From JAHEAO01 sp041633555 (GTDB lineage Bacteria; Pseudomonadota; Alphaproteobacteria; Rhodobacterales; Rhodobacteraceae): DNA of 5,711 bases. A program made the translations under genes and the position numbers. The notes beneath the pieces are model-generated. The model saw only the letters and a list, made by a program, of their open reading frames with translations. It had not been told where the DNA came from and did not search any database. The stretch lies in NCBI GenBank assembly GCA_041633555.1, contig JBFKFZ010000126.1, positions 1 through 5,711 of the forward strand. Direction: 5' to 3'. Shown here one piece after another: positions 1 to 5,213 of the stretch. Each line of letters begins with the position of its first letter. The stretch's first letter is position 1.

Positions 1-139
1 CCGGGGCGATCACGTCGTAACGGTCACTGAAATGCGCGATCTCTGCTTCCCATTGCGCCGAGCCACCGAGATAACCGTGGACCAGCACCAAGGGCGGGCC
101 ATTCCCGGCGCGACGATGAGGAGGGACACTGGCCAGCAT
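1..139 (-). CDS. Alpha/beta-hydrolase fold protein, N-terminal 46 codons (runs off the left edge)
   Basis: Reading the minus strand from the ATG at 139-137 gives 46 residues before the window ends. The stretch PPLVLVHGYLGG at residues 15-26, then W30 and the strand YDVIAP (41-46), is the classic start of an alpha/beta-hydrolase: first core strand, the HG-Y-x-GG oxyanion-hole loop, and a second strand leading toward the nucleophile elbow. The Ser-Asp-His triad would lie beyond the edge, so substrate and reaction class (esterase, amidase, C-C hydrolase, lactonase) cannot be told. The start codon overlaps the dctM stop as ATGA and has no strong Shine-Dalgarno, which suggests translational coupling and makes this the fourth gene of the TRAP operon. 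There is no signal peptide, so it is probably cytoplasmic. Family assignment is fairly safe; function is unknown. Confidence 0.8.
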   Translation of the reverse strand, partial: MLASVPPHRRAGNGPPLVLVHGYLGGSAQWEAEIAHFSDRYDVIAP

Positions 140-1440
140 CAGCTCATCTGCTCGGGCAGCCACAGCGCGATCTGCGGCGCCGCGATCAGGATCGCGATCA
201 GCAGGATCATCGCACCGATGAACGGCAGGCAGCCCACGATCACGTCACCAATGGTCACTTGATCGCGGCTGATCGCCTGTATCACGTACAGGTTGAGGCC
301 AACCGGCGGCGTCAGCACCGCGATCTCCATGGTGATCGTGTAGACGACGCCGAACCAGATCAGGTCAAAGCCTGCTGCGCTCATCAGCGGATAGATGGTG
401 GGCAGCGTGATGAAGGTCATCGAAACCGGCTCGAGGAACATGCCGAGAATGATGTAGAATACCAGCACGATCATCAGCACCGTTGTGGGCGACAGATCGA
501 AGGACAGGAACAGTTCTGTAAACTGCTGCGGCACGCGGTAGTAGGTCAGGACGAAGCCGAACAGCACACCGGCCGACAGCAGCAGGCCGAGGTAACCCAT
601 GGTCCGCATCGTGGCGAAGATCGCATCCTTGAAGCCCTGCCACCGAAGCCCGCCAACACCGAAGGCAAGAATAACGGTGAGCAGCGAGGCAACCGCGGCA
701 GCCTCGGTCGGGGTGGCAATGCCGGCGTAGATCGCGACGGTGATGACCAGACCGATCAGGACGACCGGACCGACCGTGTTAAGGACCATCATGAAGGGCA
801 TTTTCATCGCTTCCTCGCGGCCCGGAATGTCCTGTGGTTTTAGCATTCCCCACACCAGGACGACGATCACGAAACTGGAGACGAGGATCAGCCCGGGAAT
901 GACTCCGGCAATGAACAGGTCGCCGATGCTCTGATCGGTGACGATGCCGTAGAACAAGAGAATGAGGCTGGGCGGGATCAGAACCGAAAGCGTACCGCCA
1001 GCAGCCAACACACCGCTGGACAGCCGTTTTCCGTAACCGAGCTTCAGCATCTCTGGCAGGGCGACACCGCCGATGGTCAGCGCCCCCACCATGGACGACC
1101 CGCAGACGGCGCCGAAGCCGGCGCTTGCGCCGATCGATCCGTAGGCGGCCGAGCCCTTGATGCGCACGCCTTGATGCAGGAATTGATAGAGGTTTGGCCC
1201 GATGTTCGATTTCCCTATGAGTTCCCCGAGGAAGACGAACAGGGGCACAGCGAGCAGGATGTAGTCGATCCATACGCCCCAGAGTTTAAGTTCGGCCGAC
1301 ACGATGGAGGTATTGAACCCCTGAATCTGCCAGAGAAAGGGCAAGGAGGCTGCAGCCAGGGCAAACGGGATCGGCAGGCCGATCACGATGAACAGCATCA
1401 AAAGCCCAAGCAGGCTGAGACCGACGGTGTACCATTCCAT
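139..1440 (-). CDS. dctM: TRAP transporter large permease subunit DctM
   Basis: This 433-residue protein is the large, ion-coupled transport subunit of a tripartite ATP-independent periplasmic (TRAP) transporter in the inner membrane; the length is typical for the family. It is hydrophobic throughout, with about 11-12 likely membrane segments. Family signatures include GASAGFGAVCGSSMVGA (104-120), LAAGGTLSVLIPPSLILLFYG (about 145-165), SIGDLFIAGVIPGL (171-184) and MEIAVLTPPVGLNLYV (371-386). The open frame continues upstream to 1899, but that part is antiphase to dctQ. I chose the ATG at 1440 because it begins the normal DctM N-terminus (MEWYTVGLSLLG), overlaps the dctQ stop as ATGA, and has GGAG 8 nt upstream inside dctQ. 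It works with DctQ and DctP. Coupling ion (usually Na+) and substrate are not readable from the sequence. Confidence 0.95.
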   Translation of the reverse strand: MEWYTVGLSLLGLLMLFIVIGLPIPFALAAASLPFLWQIQGFNTSIVSAELKLWGVWIDYILLAVPLFVFLGELIGKSNIGPNLYQFLHQGVRIKGSAAYGSIGASAGFGAVCGSSMVGALTIGGVALPEMLKLGYGKRLSSGVLAAGGTLSVLIPPSLILLFYGIVTDQSIGDLFIAGVIPGLILVSSFVIVVLVWGMLKPQDIPGREEAMKMPFMMVLNTVGPVVLIGLVITVAIYAGIATPTEAAAVASLLTVILAFGVGGLRWQGFKDAIFATMRTMGYLGLLLSAGVLFGFVLTYYRVPQQFTELFLSFDLSPTTVLMIVLVFYIILGMFLEPVSMTFITLPTIYPLMSAAGFDLIWFGVVYTITMEIAVLTPPVGLNLYVIQAISRDQVTIGDVIVGCLPFIGAMILLIAILIAAPQIALWLPEQMS

Positions 1441-1949
1441 CAGAAATTCTCCGGTGTTGCAGGGGTACGGATGGCCTGGATCAGGCGGAGAACCGCATAG
1501 AAAGAGAAAAGCAACAGCGCGAGCGCGCCTGGAGCCCAGAAGATGTATCGGGGCCAGTGCAGAATTTCCGACGCAACGCCGGAGTTGAAGGCGCGGATCG
1601 TGGCACTGACGCCGGCATAGGAGAAGAAAAGGCCGACACCCAGCATCAGGATCAGGTTGATGATCGCGAAAACCTTGCGCACAGGTGGGCCAAACCGGTC
1701 GGTGACCATCGTGACCTTGGGATAGGCGTCTTCGCGCAGGGCATAGGCCAGACCCGCAAAGGCGACCGGGAACAGCAGAAGCGCGGTTGCTTCGGTCACC
1801 ATTCGGTCGGGCTTGCCCAATCCGTAGCGGACAAACACGCCATAAGAAATCCACAGCATCTGAATCAGCACGATGACCGCGCCAGCGCCTGCTAGCCATA
1901 CGACCGCGCGTTCGACGCCGCCGATTAGTCGATCAAGACCTTCGTTCAT
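1440..1949 (-). CDS. dctQ: TRAP transporter small permease subunit DctQ
   Basis: This 169-residue protein has four clear hydrophobic segments (about 13-39, 51-70, 92-113 and 134-158), the standard layout of the small TRAP membrane subunit, which pairs with DctM and supports docking of the solute-binding protein. The FVRYGLGKPDRMVTEA stretch after the first segment (39-54, with R41 and E53) and the LREDAYPKV region after the second (71-79) fit the family. The frame is open to 1994, but I place the start at the ATG at 1949: GGAGG sits about 6 nt upstream, and the preceding 15 codons would run through the intercistronic stem-loop region. The stop overlaps the dctM start. The 63-nt gap to dctP is the only real spacing inside the operon. 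Confidence 0.93.
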   Translation of the reverse strand: MNEGLDRLIGGVERAVVWLAGAGAVIVLIQMLWISYGVFVRYGLGKPDRMVTEATALLLFPVAFAGLAYALREDAYPKVTMVTDRFGPPVRKVFAIINLILMLGVGLFFSYAGVSATIRAFNSGVASEILHWPRYIFWAPGALALLLFSFYAVLRLIQAIRTPATPENF

Positions 1950-1972
1950 GAGATCCTCCGGGGGATACGTCG

Positions 1973-1997
1973 CGGGCAGCCCTTGCAGGGCCACCCG
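1973..1997 (-). other. Intercistronic stem-loop between dctP and dctQ
   Basis: Read as minus-strand RNA, this 25-nt element folds as CGGG-U-G-GCCCU, loop GCA, AGGGC-U-G-CCCG: an 11-bp stem with nine Watson-Crick pairs and two G-U wobbles. On the opposite strand the two wobbles become C-A mismatches, so the structure is best in the sense of the dct transcript. No U-run follows (the next bases are CGACG), so it is not a classical intrinsic terminator. It ends about 24 nt before the dctQ start. In binding-protein operons such stem-loops commonly protect the upstream mRNA or cause partial termination, giving more binding protein than permease; that role here is inferred. Confidence 0.65.
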
Positions 1998-2012
1998 GAC
2001 GGGCAGTGCGCG

Positions 2013-3002
2013 TCAGGCGCCGTGACTATCCAGAAGCGCGCGGATCTTGTCGGCGAGTTCGCCGCCGCAGGCCTCGTTGACCGTTTCGTCCCACTTGCCT
2101 TTGACGCTCGCGATCAATTCCGCGCTCTTCTCGGCAGGCAGCGTCATCTCGGTGCCGCCCTCGGTCACGGCGGCCGCGACCTGCTCATCAACCCAGCCTT
2201 CGTACTTCGGCTGAAGCCAGGCTTCGGTTTCCGCGGCGGCCTCTTTCAATGCGGCCTGCTCCTCGGGCGTCAGCGCGTCGAACTTGTCCTTGTTCATCAT
2301 ATAGATGATGTTTCCGTAGAACAGGTTGGCGTTGACCATGTGCGGCATGACATCCCAAAGCTTCCACGAGCTGTAGGTCGCGACGCCCATGTTGATGCCG
2401 TCGACCACGCCGCGCTCGGCAGACTGGAAAACTTCCTTCGGCGCCACAAAGACCGGCTCGCCGCCCCAGGTCTCGATCATCATGCTGACCAGCGGGCCGA
2501 TCGAACGCACGAGCTTGCCGTCAAGCTTGCCGAAATCCTCGACCGGGTCTTCGAACCACCATTCCTGGTCATAGGAATAGTTCGAATTAAGCAGTGGCAC
2601 GAGGTTCACCTTCGCCGCCTCGTCGCGGATCAGGTCGGCATAGGCCGCATCCAGCGCGGGCTGGTTTTCCAGGCTGACCATCGCCGGATATAGCGAAGTG
2701 ACAGCGTAACAGGGCACGCGGTTGTCAGCATTGATCCAACTGATGTCAGACACGCCGCCCTGGACTGCGTCGACACCCTCGGACCAGCCGTGCAGGGTGG
2801 CGGAGGGAAAGATCTCGATCTTGACGCTGCCACCGGTCTTTTCTGCGACCGTATCGGCGAAATGCTGGAAGCCCTGGTAGCGTATATCGGACTCGTTAAC
2901 GTATGTGGACAGCCGCAGCGTCGTCTCGGCTTGAGCCACTCCAGCCAATGCGGCCAGCGCAACGGCTGTCGCTGCGGTGGTGAACTTCCAGGATCTCTTC
3001 AT
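2013..3002 (-). CDS. dctP: TRAP transporter periplasmic solute-binding protein DctP
   Basis: This 329-residue precursor is the periplasmic receptor that delivers substrate to DctQM. Residues 1-25 form a Sec signal peptide (MKRSW, a hydrophobic Ala/Val/Leu stretch, cleavage expected after VAQA at 25), giving a mature protein of about 304 residues. DctP-family features follow: TTLRLSTY (27-34), FPSATLHGWSEGVDAVQGGVSD as the ligand-lobe helix region (65-86), KLVRSIGP (163-170) with R166 at the position of the conserved arginine that grips the substrate carboxylate, and the helix FQSAERGVVDG (192-202). C98 and C312 could pair in the periplasm. The frame extends to 3095, but the ATG at 3002 gives a proper signal peptide and has GGGGAG 6 nt upstream. 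The substrate is probably a small organic acid with a carboxylate; cysteate or a related sulfonate is suggested only by the divergent genes. Confidence 0.93.
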   Translation of the reverse strand: MKRSWKFTTAATAVALAALAGVAQAETTLRLSTYVNESDIRYQGFQHFADTVAEKTGGSVKIEIFPSATLHGWSEGVDAVQGGVSDISWINADNRVPCYAVTSLYPAMVSLENQPALDAAYADLIRDEAAKVNLVPLLNSNYSYDQEWWFEDPVEDFGKLDGKLVRSIGPLVSMMIETWGGEPVFVAPKEVFQSAERGVVDGINMGVATYSSWKLWDVMPHMVNANLFYGNIIYMMNKDKFDALTPEEQAALKEAAAETEAWLQPKYEGWVDEQVAAAVTEGGTEMTLPAEKSAELIASVKGKWDETVNEACGGELADKIRALLDSHGA

Positions 3003-3008
3003 TATCAT

Positions 3009-3014
3009 CTCCCC
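3009..3014 (-). promoter_or_regulatory. Ribosome binding site that decides the dctP start
   Basis: The minus strand reads GGGGAG, directly abutting an ATG at 3008 and 6 nt from the ATG at 3002. The 6-nt spacing supports 3002 (MKRSWKF) over 3008 (MIMKRSW). Either way the signal peptide is intact. Confidence 0.75.
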
Positions 3015-3055
3015 AGTTGAATTTCTTCCAGGCGAGTCTCGCCGCCCTGACCATA

Positions 3056-3086
3056 ATGTTAGTCGACGCCCCGGCGCCGGAGCCAA
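3056..3086 (-). promoter_or_regulatory. Candidate dctP promoter
   Basis: On the minus strand, TTGGCT (3086-3081, four of six matches to TTGACA) and TAACAT (3061-3056, four of six matches to TATAAT) are separated by 19 bp. The spacer is GC-rich and contains the perfect palindrome CCGGCGCCGG (3071-3080). The start point would fall near 3049, about 46 nt before the dctP ATG. A poor -10 with a long spacer is what one expects of a promoter that needs an activator, and the LysR-type dyad centred at 3114 would lie at -65. This is a by-eye assignment with modest matches. Confidence 0.45.
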
Positions 3087-3107
3087 TTCAAACATGTCAT
3101 CAATTCA
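3084..3107. repeat. Direct repeat CAATTCA next to the LysR-type operator
   Basis: The heptamer CAATTCA occurs at 3084-3090 and 3101-3107, start to start 17 bp. It lies between the predicted -35 of dctP and the dyad at 3106-3122, where a LysR tetramer would be expected to contact its weaker activation half. It could be part of an extended binding region or a chance AT-rich repeat. Confidence 0.4.
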
Positions 3108-3122
3108 TGCAATACTGGCATG
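3106..3122. promoter_or_regulatory. Putative LysR-type operator 1 (CATGC-N7-GCATG)
   Basis: A perfect 5-bp inverted repeat, CATGC (3106-3110) and GCATG (3118-3122), is separated by AATACTG. It contains the T-N11-A core of LysR-family sites (T3108, A3120). The centre at 3114 lies about 65 bp upstream of the start point predicted for dctP on the minus strand and 63 bp upstream of the LysR ATG on the plus strand. One bound regulator could therefore activate dctPQM and repress its own gene, the usual arrangement for divergent LysR loci. The inner ATGC-N7-GCAT recurs upstream of cuyA. Confidence 0.65.
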
Positions 3123-3156
3123 GTTAGGCAGAACCGTGCGAATACAGTACCTTGCC

Positions 3157-3163
3157 GAGGAGG
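3157..3163 (+). promoter_or_regulatory. Long-spaced Shine-Dalgarno of the LysR gene
   Basis: GAGGAGG is a near-perfect anti-16S match but ends 13 nt before the ATG at 3177, longer than the usual 5-9 nt. No alternative in-frame ATG, GTG or TTG lies between them. The MDLNWLQDF N-terminus fits LysR proteins well, so 3177 is retained. The spacing may keep regulator levels low. Confidence 0.55.
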
Positions 3164-3176
3164 ATTTTGGCCGATC

Positions 3177-4061
3177 ATGGATTTGAACTGGCTGCAGGAT
3201 TTCGTCTGTCTCGGGCGCACGCTGAACTTCACGCGCGCGGCGGAAGAGCGCAACATCACCCAGCCGGCCTTCAGCCGCCGCATAAAGTCGCTGGAGAACT
3301 GGCTGGGCGTGCCCCTGATCAAGCGGTCGACCTATCCGGTGCAGTTGTCCGAGGCAGGCGTCCAGTTTCTTCCGATCGCACACGAAACCATCGCCAACCT
3401 AAACGACATCCGCCAGTCGATCCGTGCCGAAGAGCGCGGCGTGACGGCGTTTCAGCGGGTGGCCGTTCTGCACACGATATCGGTCAATTACCTGTCGCGG
3501 CGGATCGCTGAACTCGAGGCGCAGATCCCCAACCTGCGCGTCCGGGTCTATTCCGACAACCTGCGGACCTGCTGCCAACTTCTGTCTGAAGGGACCTGCG
3601 ACTTCCTGCTTTATTACCGGCATAGAGACGTGGCGCCGGTTTTCGACGAGACCCAGTTCGCTCGCAAGGATATTGGCACCGACCGGTTCTTCCCGGTCGC
3701 CGAAACCAGGGCCGCGGCCGAAGGCGGCTGGGATTTGTCGCTCCCCGGCGCCCGCGACATTCCCTATCTCGCCTACGATCCCAGCAGCTTTCTGGGCACG
3801 GTCGTCGACCAGACAATCGGCACCCGCAAACCACCGCTTGCGCTGCGCTATATGGACGCGCTGACCGAAGCCATCAAGCGCCGCACGTTGGCTGGCAGCG
3901 GCGTCTCTTGGTTGCCCGAAAGCGCGGTTGCTGACGAAATCGCGCGCGGCGATCTGGTCGTCGCCGGAGGCACCGAGTGGCAAGCGACTCTGACGCTGAC
4001 GCTGTTTTCCTCGCTCGACCGGCTCGACAAGACCGGGCGCGGTCTCTGGGACGCGTTGTGA
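3177..4061 (+). CDS. LysR-type transcriptional regulator
   Basis: This 294-residue protein has the standard LysR layout and length. An N-terminal winged helix-turn-helix spans about residues 1-60 (LNWLQDFVCLGRTLNFTRAA, then ITQPAFSRRIKSLE at 27-40). A linker helix follows (about 60-85), then a periplasmic-binding-protein-like effector domain (about 91-294) ending with SGVSWLPESAVADEIARGDLVV (241-262). The pattern of the HTH (W5, QPAFSRRI) and of the effector domain resembles, from memory, the E. coli YjiE/HypT branch more than CysB or CbbR; this is not an aligned result. Four cysteines stand out: C11 in the HTH and C132, C133, C141 in the effector domain. A longer frame from 3120 would start inside operator 1, so 3177 is preferred. 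Predicted role: activator of dctPQM and cuyA through the two matching dyads. The ligand is unknown. Confidence 0.93.
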   Translation: MDLNWLQDFVCLGRTLNFTRAAEERNITQPAFSRRIKSLENWLGVPLIKRSTYPVQLSEAGVQFLPIAHETIANLNDIRQSIRAEERGVTAFQRVAVLHTISVNYLSRRIAELEAQIPNLRVRVYSDNLRTCCQLLSEGTCDFLLYYRHRDVAPVFDETQFARKDIGTDRFFPVAETRAAAEGGWDLSLPGARDIPYLAYDPSSFLGTVVDQTIGTRKPPLALRYMDALTEAIKRRTLAGSGVSWLPESAVADEIARGDLVVAGGTEWQATLTLTLFSSLDRLDKTGRGLWDAL

Positions 4062-4109
4062 CGGCGGATGCCCGGTATTTGGCGACGCCATAAGCGACCT
4101 GCATGATTG

Positions 4110-4126
4110 AATGCCGAATAAGCATT
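4110..4126. promoter_or_regulatory. Putative LysR-type operator 2 (AATGC-N7-GCATT)
   Basis: A perfect 5-bp inverted repeat, AATGC (4110-4114) and GCATT (4122-4126), is separated by CGAATAA, with a T-N11-A core (T4112, A4124). It shares ATGC-N7-GCAT exactly with operator 1. A further GCAT half-site lies at 4101-4104, making a cluster of three half-sites. The centre (4118) is 65 nt before the cuyA ATG. Because a good Shine-Dalgarno occupies 4171-4175, transcription must begin upstream of it, so the dyad would sit nearer the promoter than the canonical -65. I found no convincing -35/-10 pair in this 121-nt gap. Confidence 0.6.
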
Positions 4127-4182
4127 GGGTTTGCCCGGTGGCGGCATGTTAGGTCGCCGTCAGCAAAATCAGGAGAGCCGTA

Positions 4183-5196
4183 ATGCACCTCGCCCGCTTC
4201 CCCCGCCACTTCCTCGCCCATCTGCCGACGCCATTAGAGCGCTTGGATCGCCTGACCAGCGAACTCGGCGGGCCGGAAATCTGGATCAAACGCGACGACT
4301 GCACCGGGTTGTCGACCGGAGGCAACAAGACCCGGAAGCTGGAATTCCTGATGGCCGAGGCCGAGCAGCAGAAAGCGGACATGGTGATCACTCAGGGCGC
4401 CACCCAATCGAACCACGCCCGCCAGACGGCCGCCTTCGCTGCCAAGCTGGGAATGAAGTGCCATATTTTGTTGGAAGATCGGACAGGATCAAACGACCAC
4501 AACTACAACCACAACGGCAACGTGCTGCTTGATCACATGCACGGCGCCACGACCGAGAAGCGCCCCGGTGGCGGCGACCTGAATGCCGAAATCGAGAAGT
4601 TGGCCGACAAGATGCGCGTCGATGGCAGCAAGGTCTACACAATCCCCGGCGGTGGCTCGAACCCGACGGGGGCGCTGGGATATGTCAACTGCGCCTTCGA
4701 GCTGCTGAAACAGGTCAACGACGGCGGGCTGAAGCTTGACCATATCGTGCATGCCACCGGCAGCGCCGGCACGCAGGCGGGTCTGATCGTCGGGTTGAAG
4801 GCGATGAACGCGCAAATCCCGCTGCTGGGCATCGGCGTGCGTGCACCGAAGCCGAAACAGGAAGAGAACGTCTTCAAGCTGGCCGCGGCCACGGCCGAGA
4901 AACTGGGCTGTCCCGGCGTTGTCGCGCGCGAGGATGTCGTCGCCAACACCGACTATGTGGGCGAAGGCTATGGAATCCCGACCGATAGCGGGCTGGAGGC
5001 GATCCGCATGTTCGCCGAACTGGAGGGCATATTGCTCGATCCGGTCTATTCCGCCAAGGGTGCCGCTGGCTTCATCGACCTGATCCGCAAGGGCCACTTC
5101 AAGAAGGGCGAACGCGTGGTCTTCCTGCACACTGGCGGCGCAGTGGCGCTGTTCGGCTACGACTCTGCCTTTGACTTCTCGGGCCGCTGGACATGA
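4183..5196 (+). CDS. cuyA: PLP-dependent L-cysteate sulfo-lyase (D-cysteine desulfhydrase / ACC deaminase family)
   Basis: CuyA converts L-cysteate and water to pyruvate, ammonia and sulfite in the cytoplasm (EC 4.4.1.25). The 337-residue protein has the full fold-type II layout of the ACC deaminase/D-cysteine desulfhydrase family. IKRDDCTGLSTGGNKTRKLEF (about 35-55) carries the PLP lysine K49. Q75-S76-N77-H78 contacts substrate and cofactor. GGGSNPTGALGYV (156-168) and the phosphate loop T192-G-S-A-G-T-Q-A-G200 follow, then Y289 in DPVYSAKG, and HTGG (316-319). The segments CTGLSTGGNKTRKLEFLMAE, LEDRTGSND and GVRAPKPKQEE match what I recall of Ruegeria pomeroyi CuyA better than DcyD or ACC deaminase. 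AGGAG lies 7 nt before the ATG. It follows the LysR gene by 121 nt with its own operator-like dyad. D-cysteine desulfhydrase is the main alternative; the family is certain, the exact substrate less so. Confidence 0.82.
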   Translation: MHLARFPRHFLAHLPTPLERLDRLTSELGGPEIWIKRDDCTGLSTGGNKTRKLEFLMAEAEQQKADMVITQGATQSNHARQTAAFAAKLGMKCHILLEDRTGSNDHNYNHNGNVLLDHMHGATTEKRPGGGDLNAEIEKLADKMRVDGSKVYTIPGGGSNPTGALGYVNCAFELLKQVNDGGLKLDHIVHATGSAGTQAGLIVGLKAMNAQIPLLGIGVRAPKPKQEENVFKLAAATAEKLGCPGVVAREDVVANTDYVGEGYGIPTDSGLEAIRMFAELEGILLDPVYSAKGAAGFIDLIRKGHFKKGERVVFLHTGGAVALFGYDSAFDFSGRWT

Positions 5197-5213
5197 ACCC
5201 GGGCCCATTATGA
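5193..5213 (+). other. Possible six-codon coupling frame between cuyA and the racemase gene
   Basis: ATG at 5193 overlaps the cuyA stop (ATGA), reads MNPGPL, and stops at TGA 5211-5213, which itself overlaps the ATG at 5210 of the next gene (ATGA). Two chained stop-start overlaps could carry terminating ribosomes from cuyA to the racemase start, which has no clear Shine-Dalgarno of its own. It may equally be chance in a short spacer. Confidence 0.25.

Noticed and set aside
259..843. Plus-strand frame (194 codons) opposite dctM, rich in Asp/Glu/Gln/His/Arg
   Set aside because: Highly polar translation of the antisense of a membrane protein gene is an expected artefact; no ribosome site or homology pattern.
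1441..1899. N-terminal extension of the dctM frame up to position 1899
   Set aside because: It lies antiphase over dctQ, is rich in Arg/Cys/His with no membrane pattern, and the ATG at 1440 begins the standard DctM N-terminus.
3003..3095. N-terminal extension of the dctP frame to 3095
   Set aside because: It would precede the signal peptide with 31 mostly polar residues and cover the predicted promoter; the ATG at 3002 has a well-spaced ribosome site.
3123..3156. A sigma-70 promoter for the LysR gene (TACAGT at 3143-3148 as a -10)
   Set aside because: No acceptable -35 lies 16-18 bp upstream, so I do not list it.
3120..3176. Longer LysR frame starting at 3120
   Set aside because: This ATG lies within the operator dyad, has no ribosome site, and adds 19 residues before the normal HTH start.
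3399..4091. Minus-strand frame (230 codons) opposite the LysR gene
   Set aside because: It is the antisense shadow of a conserved LysR frame; composition is Arg/Gly/Ala-rich with no domain pattern.
4062..4100. Possible terminator after the LysR gene (TGGC-GAC-GCCA at 4080-4090)
   Set aside because: The stem is only 4 bp and no U-run follows; read-through into cuyA is as likely as termination.
4489..4524. CAAC-rich micro-repeat coding an Asn/His-rich stretch in CuyA (about residues 103-113)
   Set aside because: It falls at a variable loop after the LEDRTG segment of the family and keeps the frame; probably local codon drift rather than an expanded repeat.
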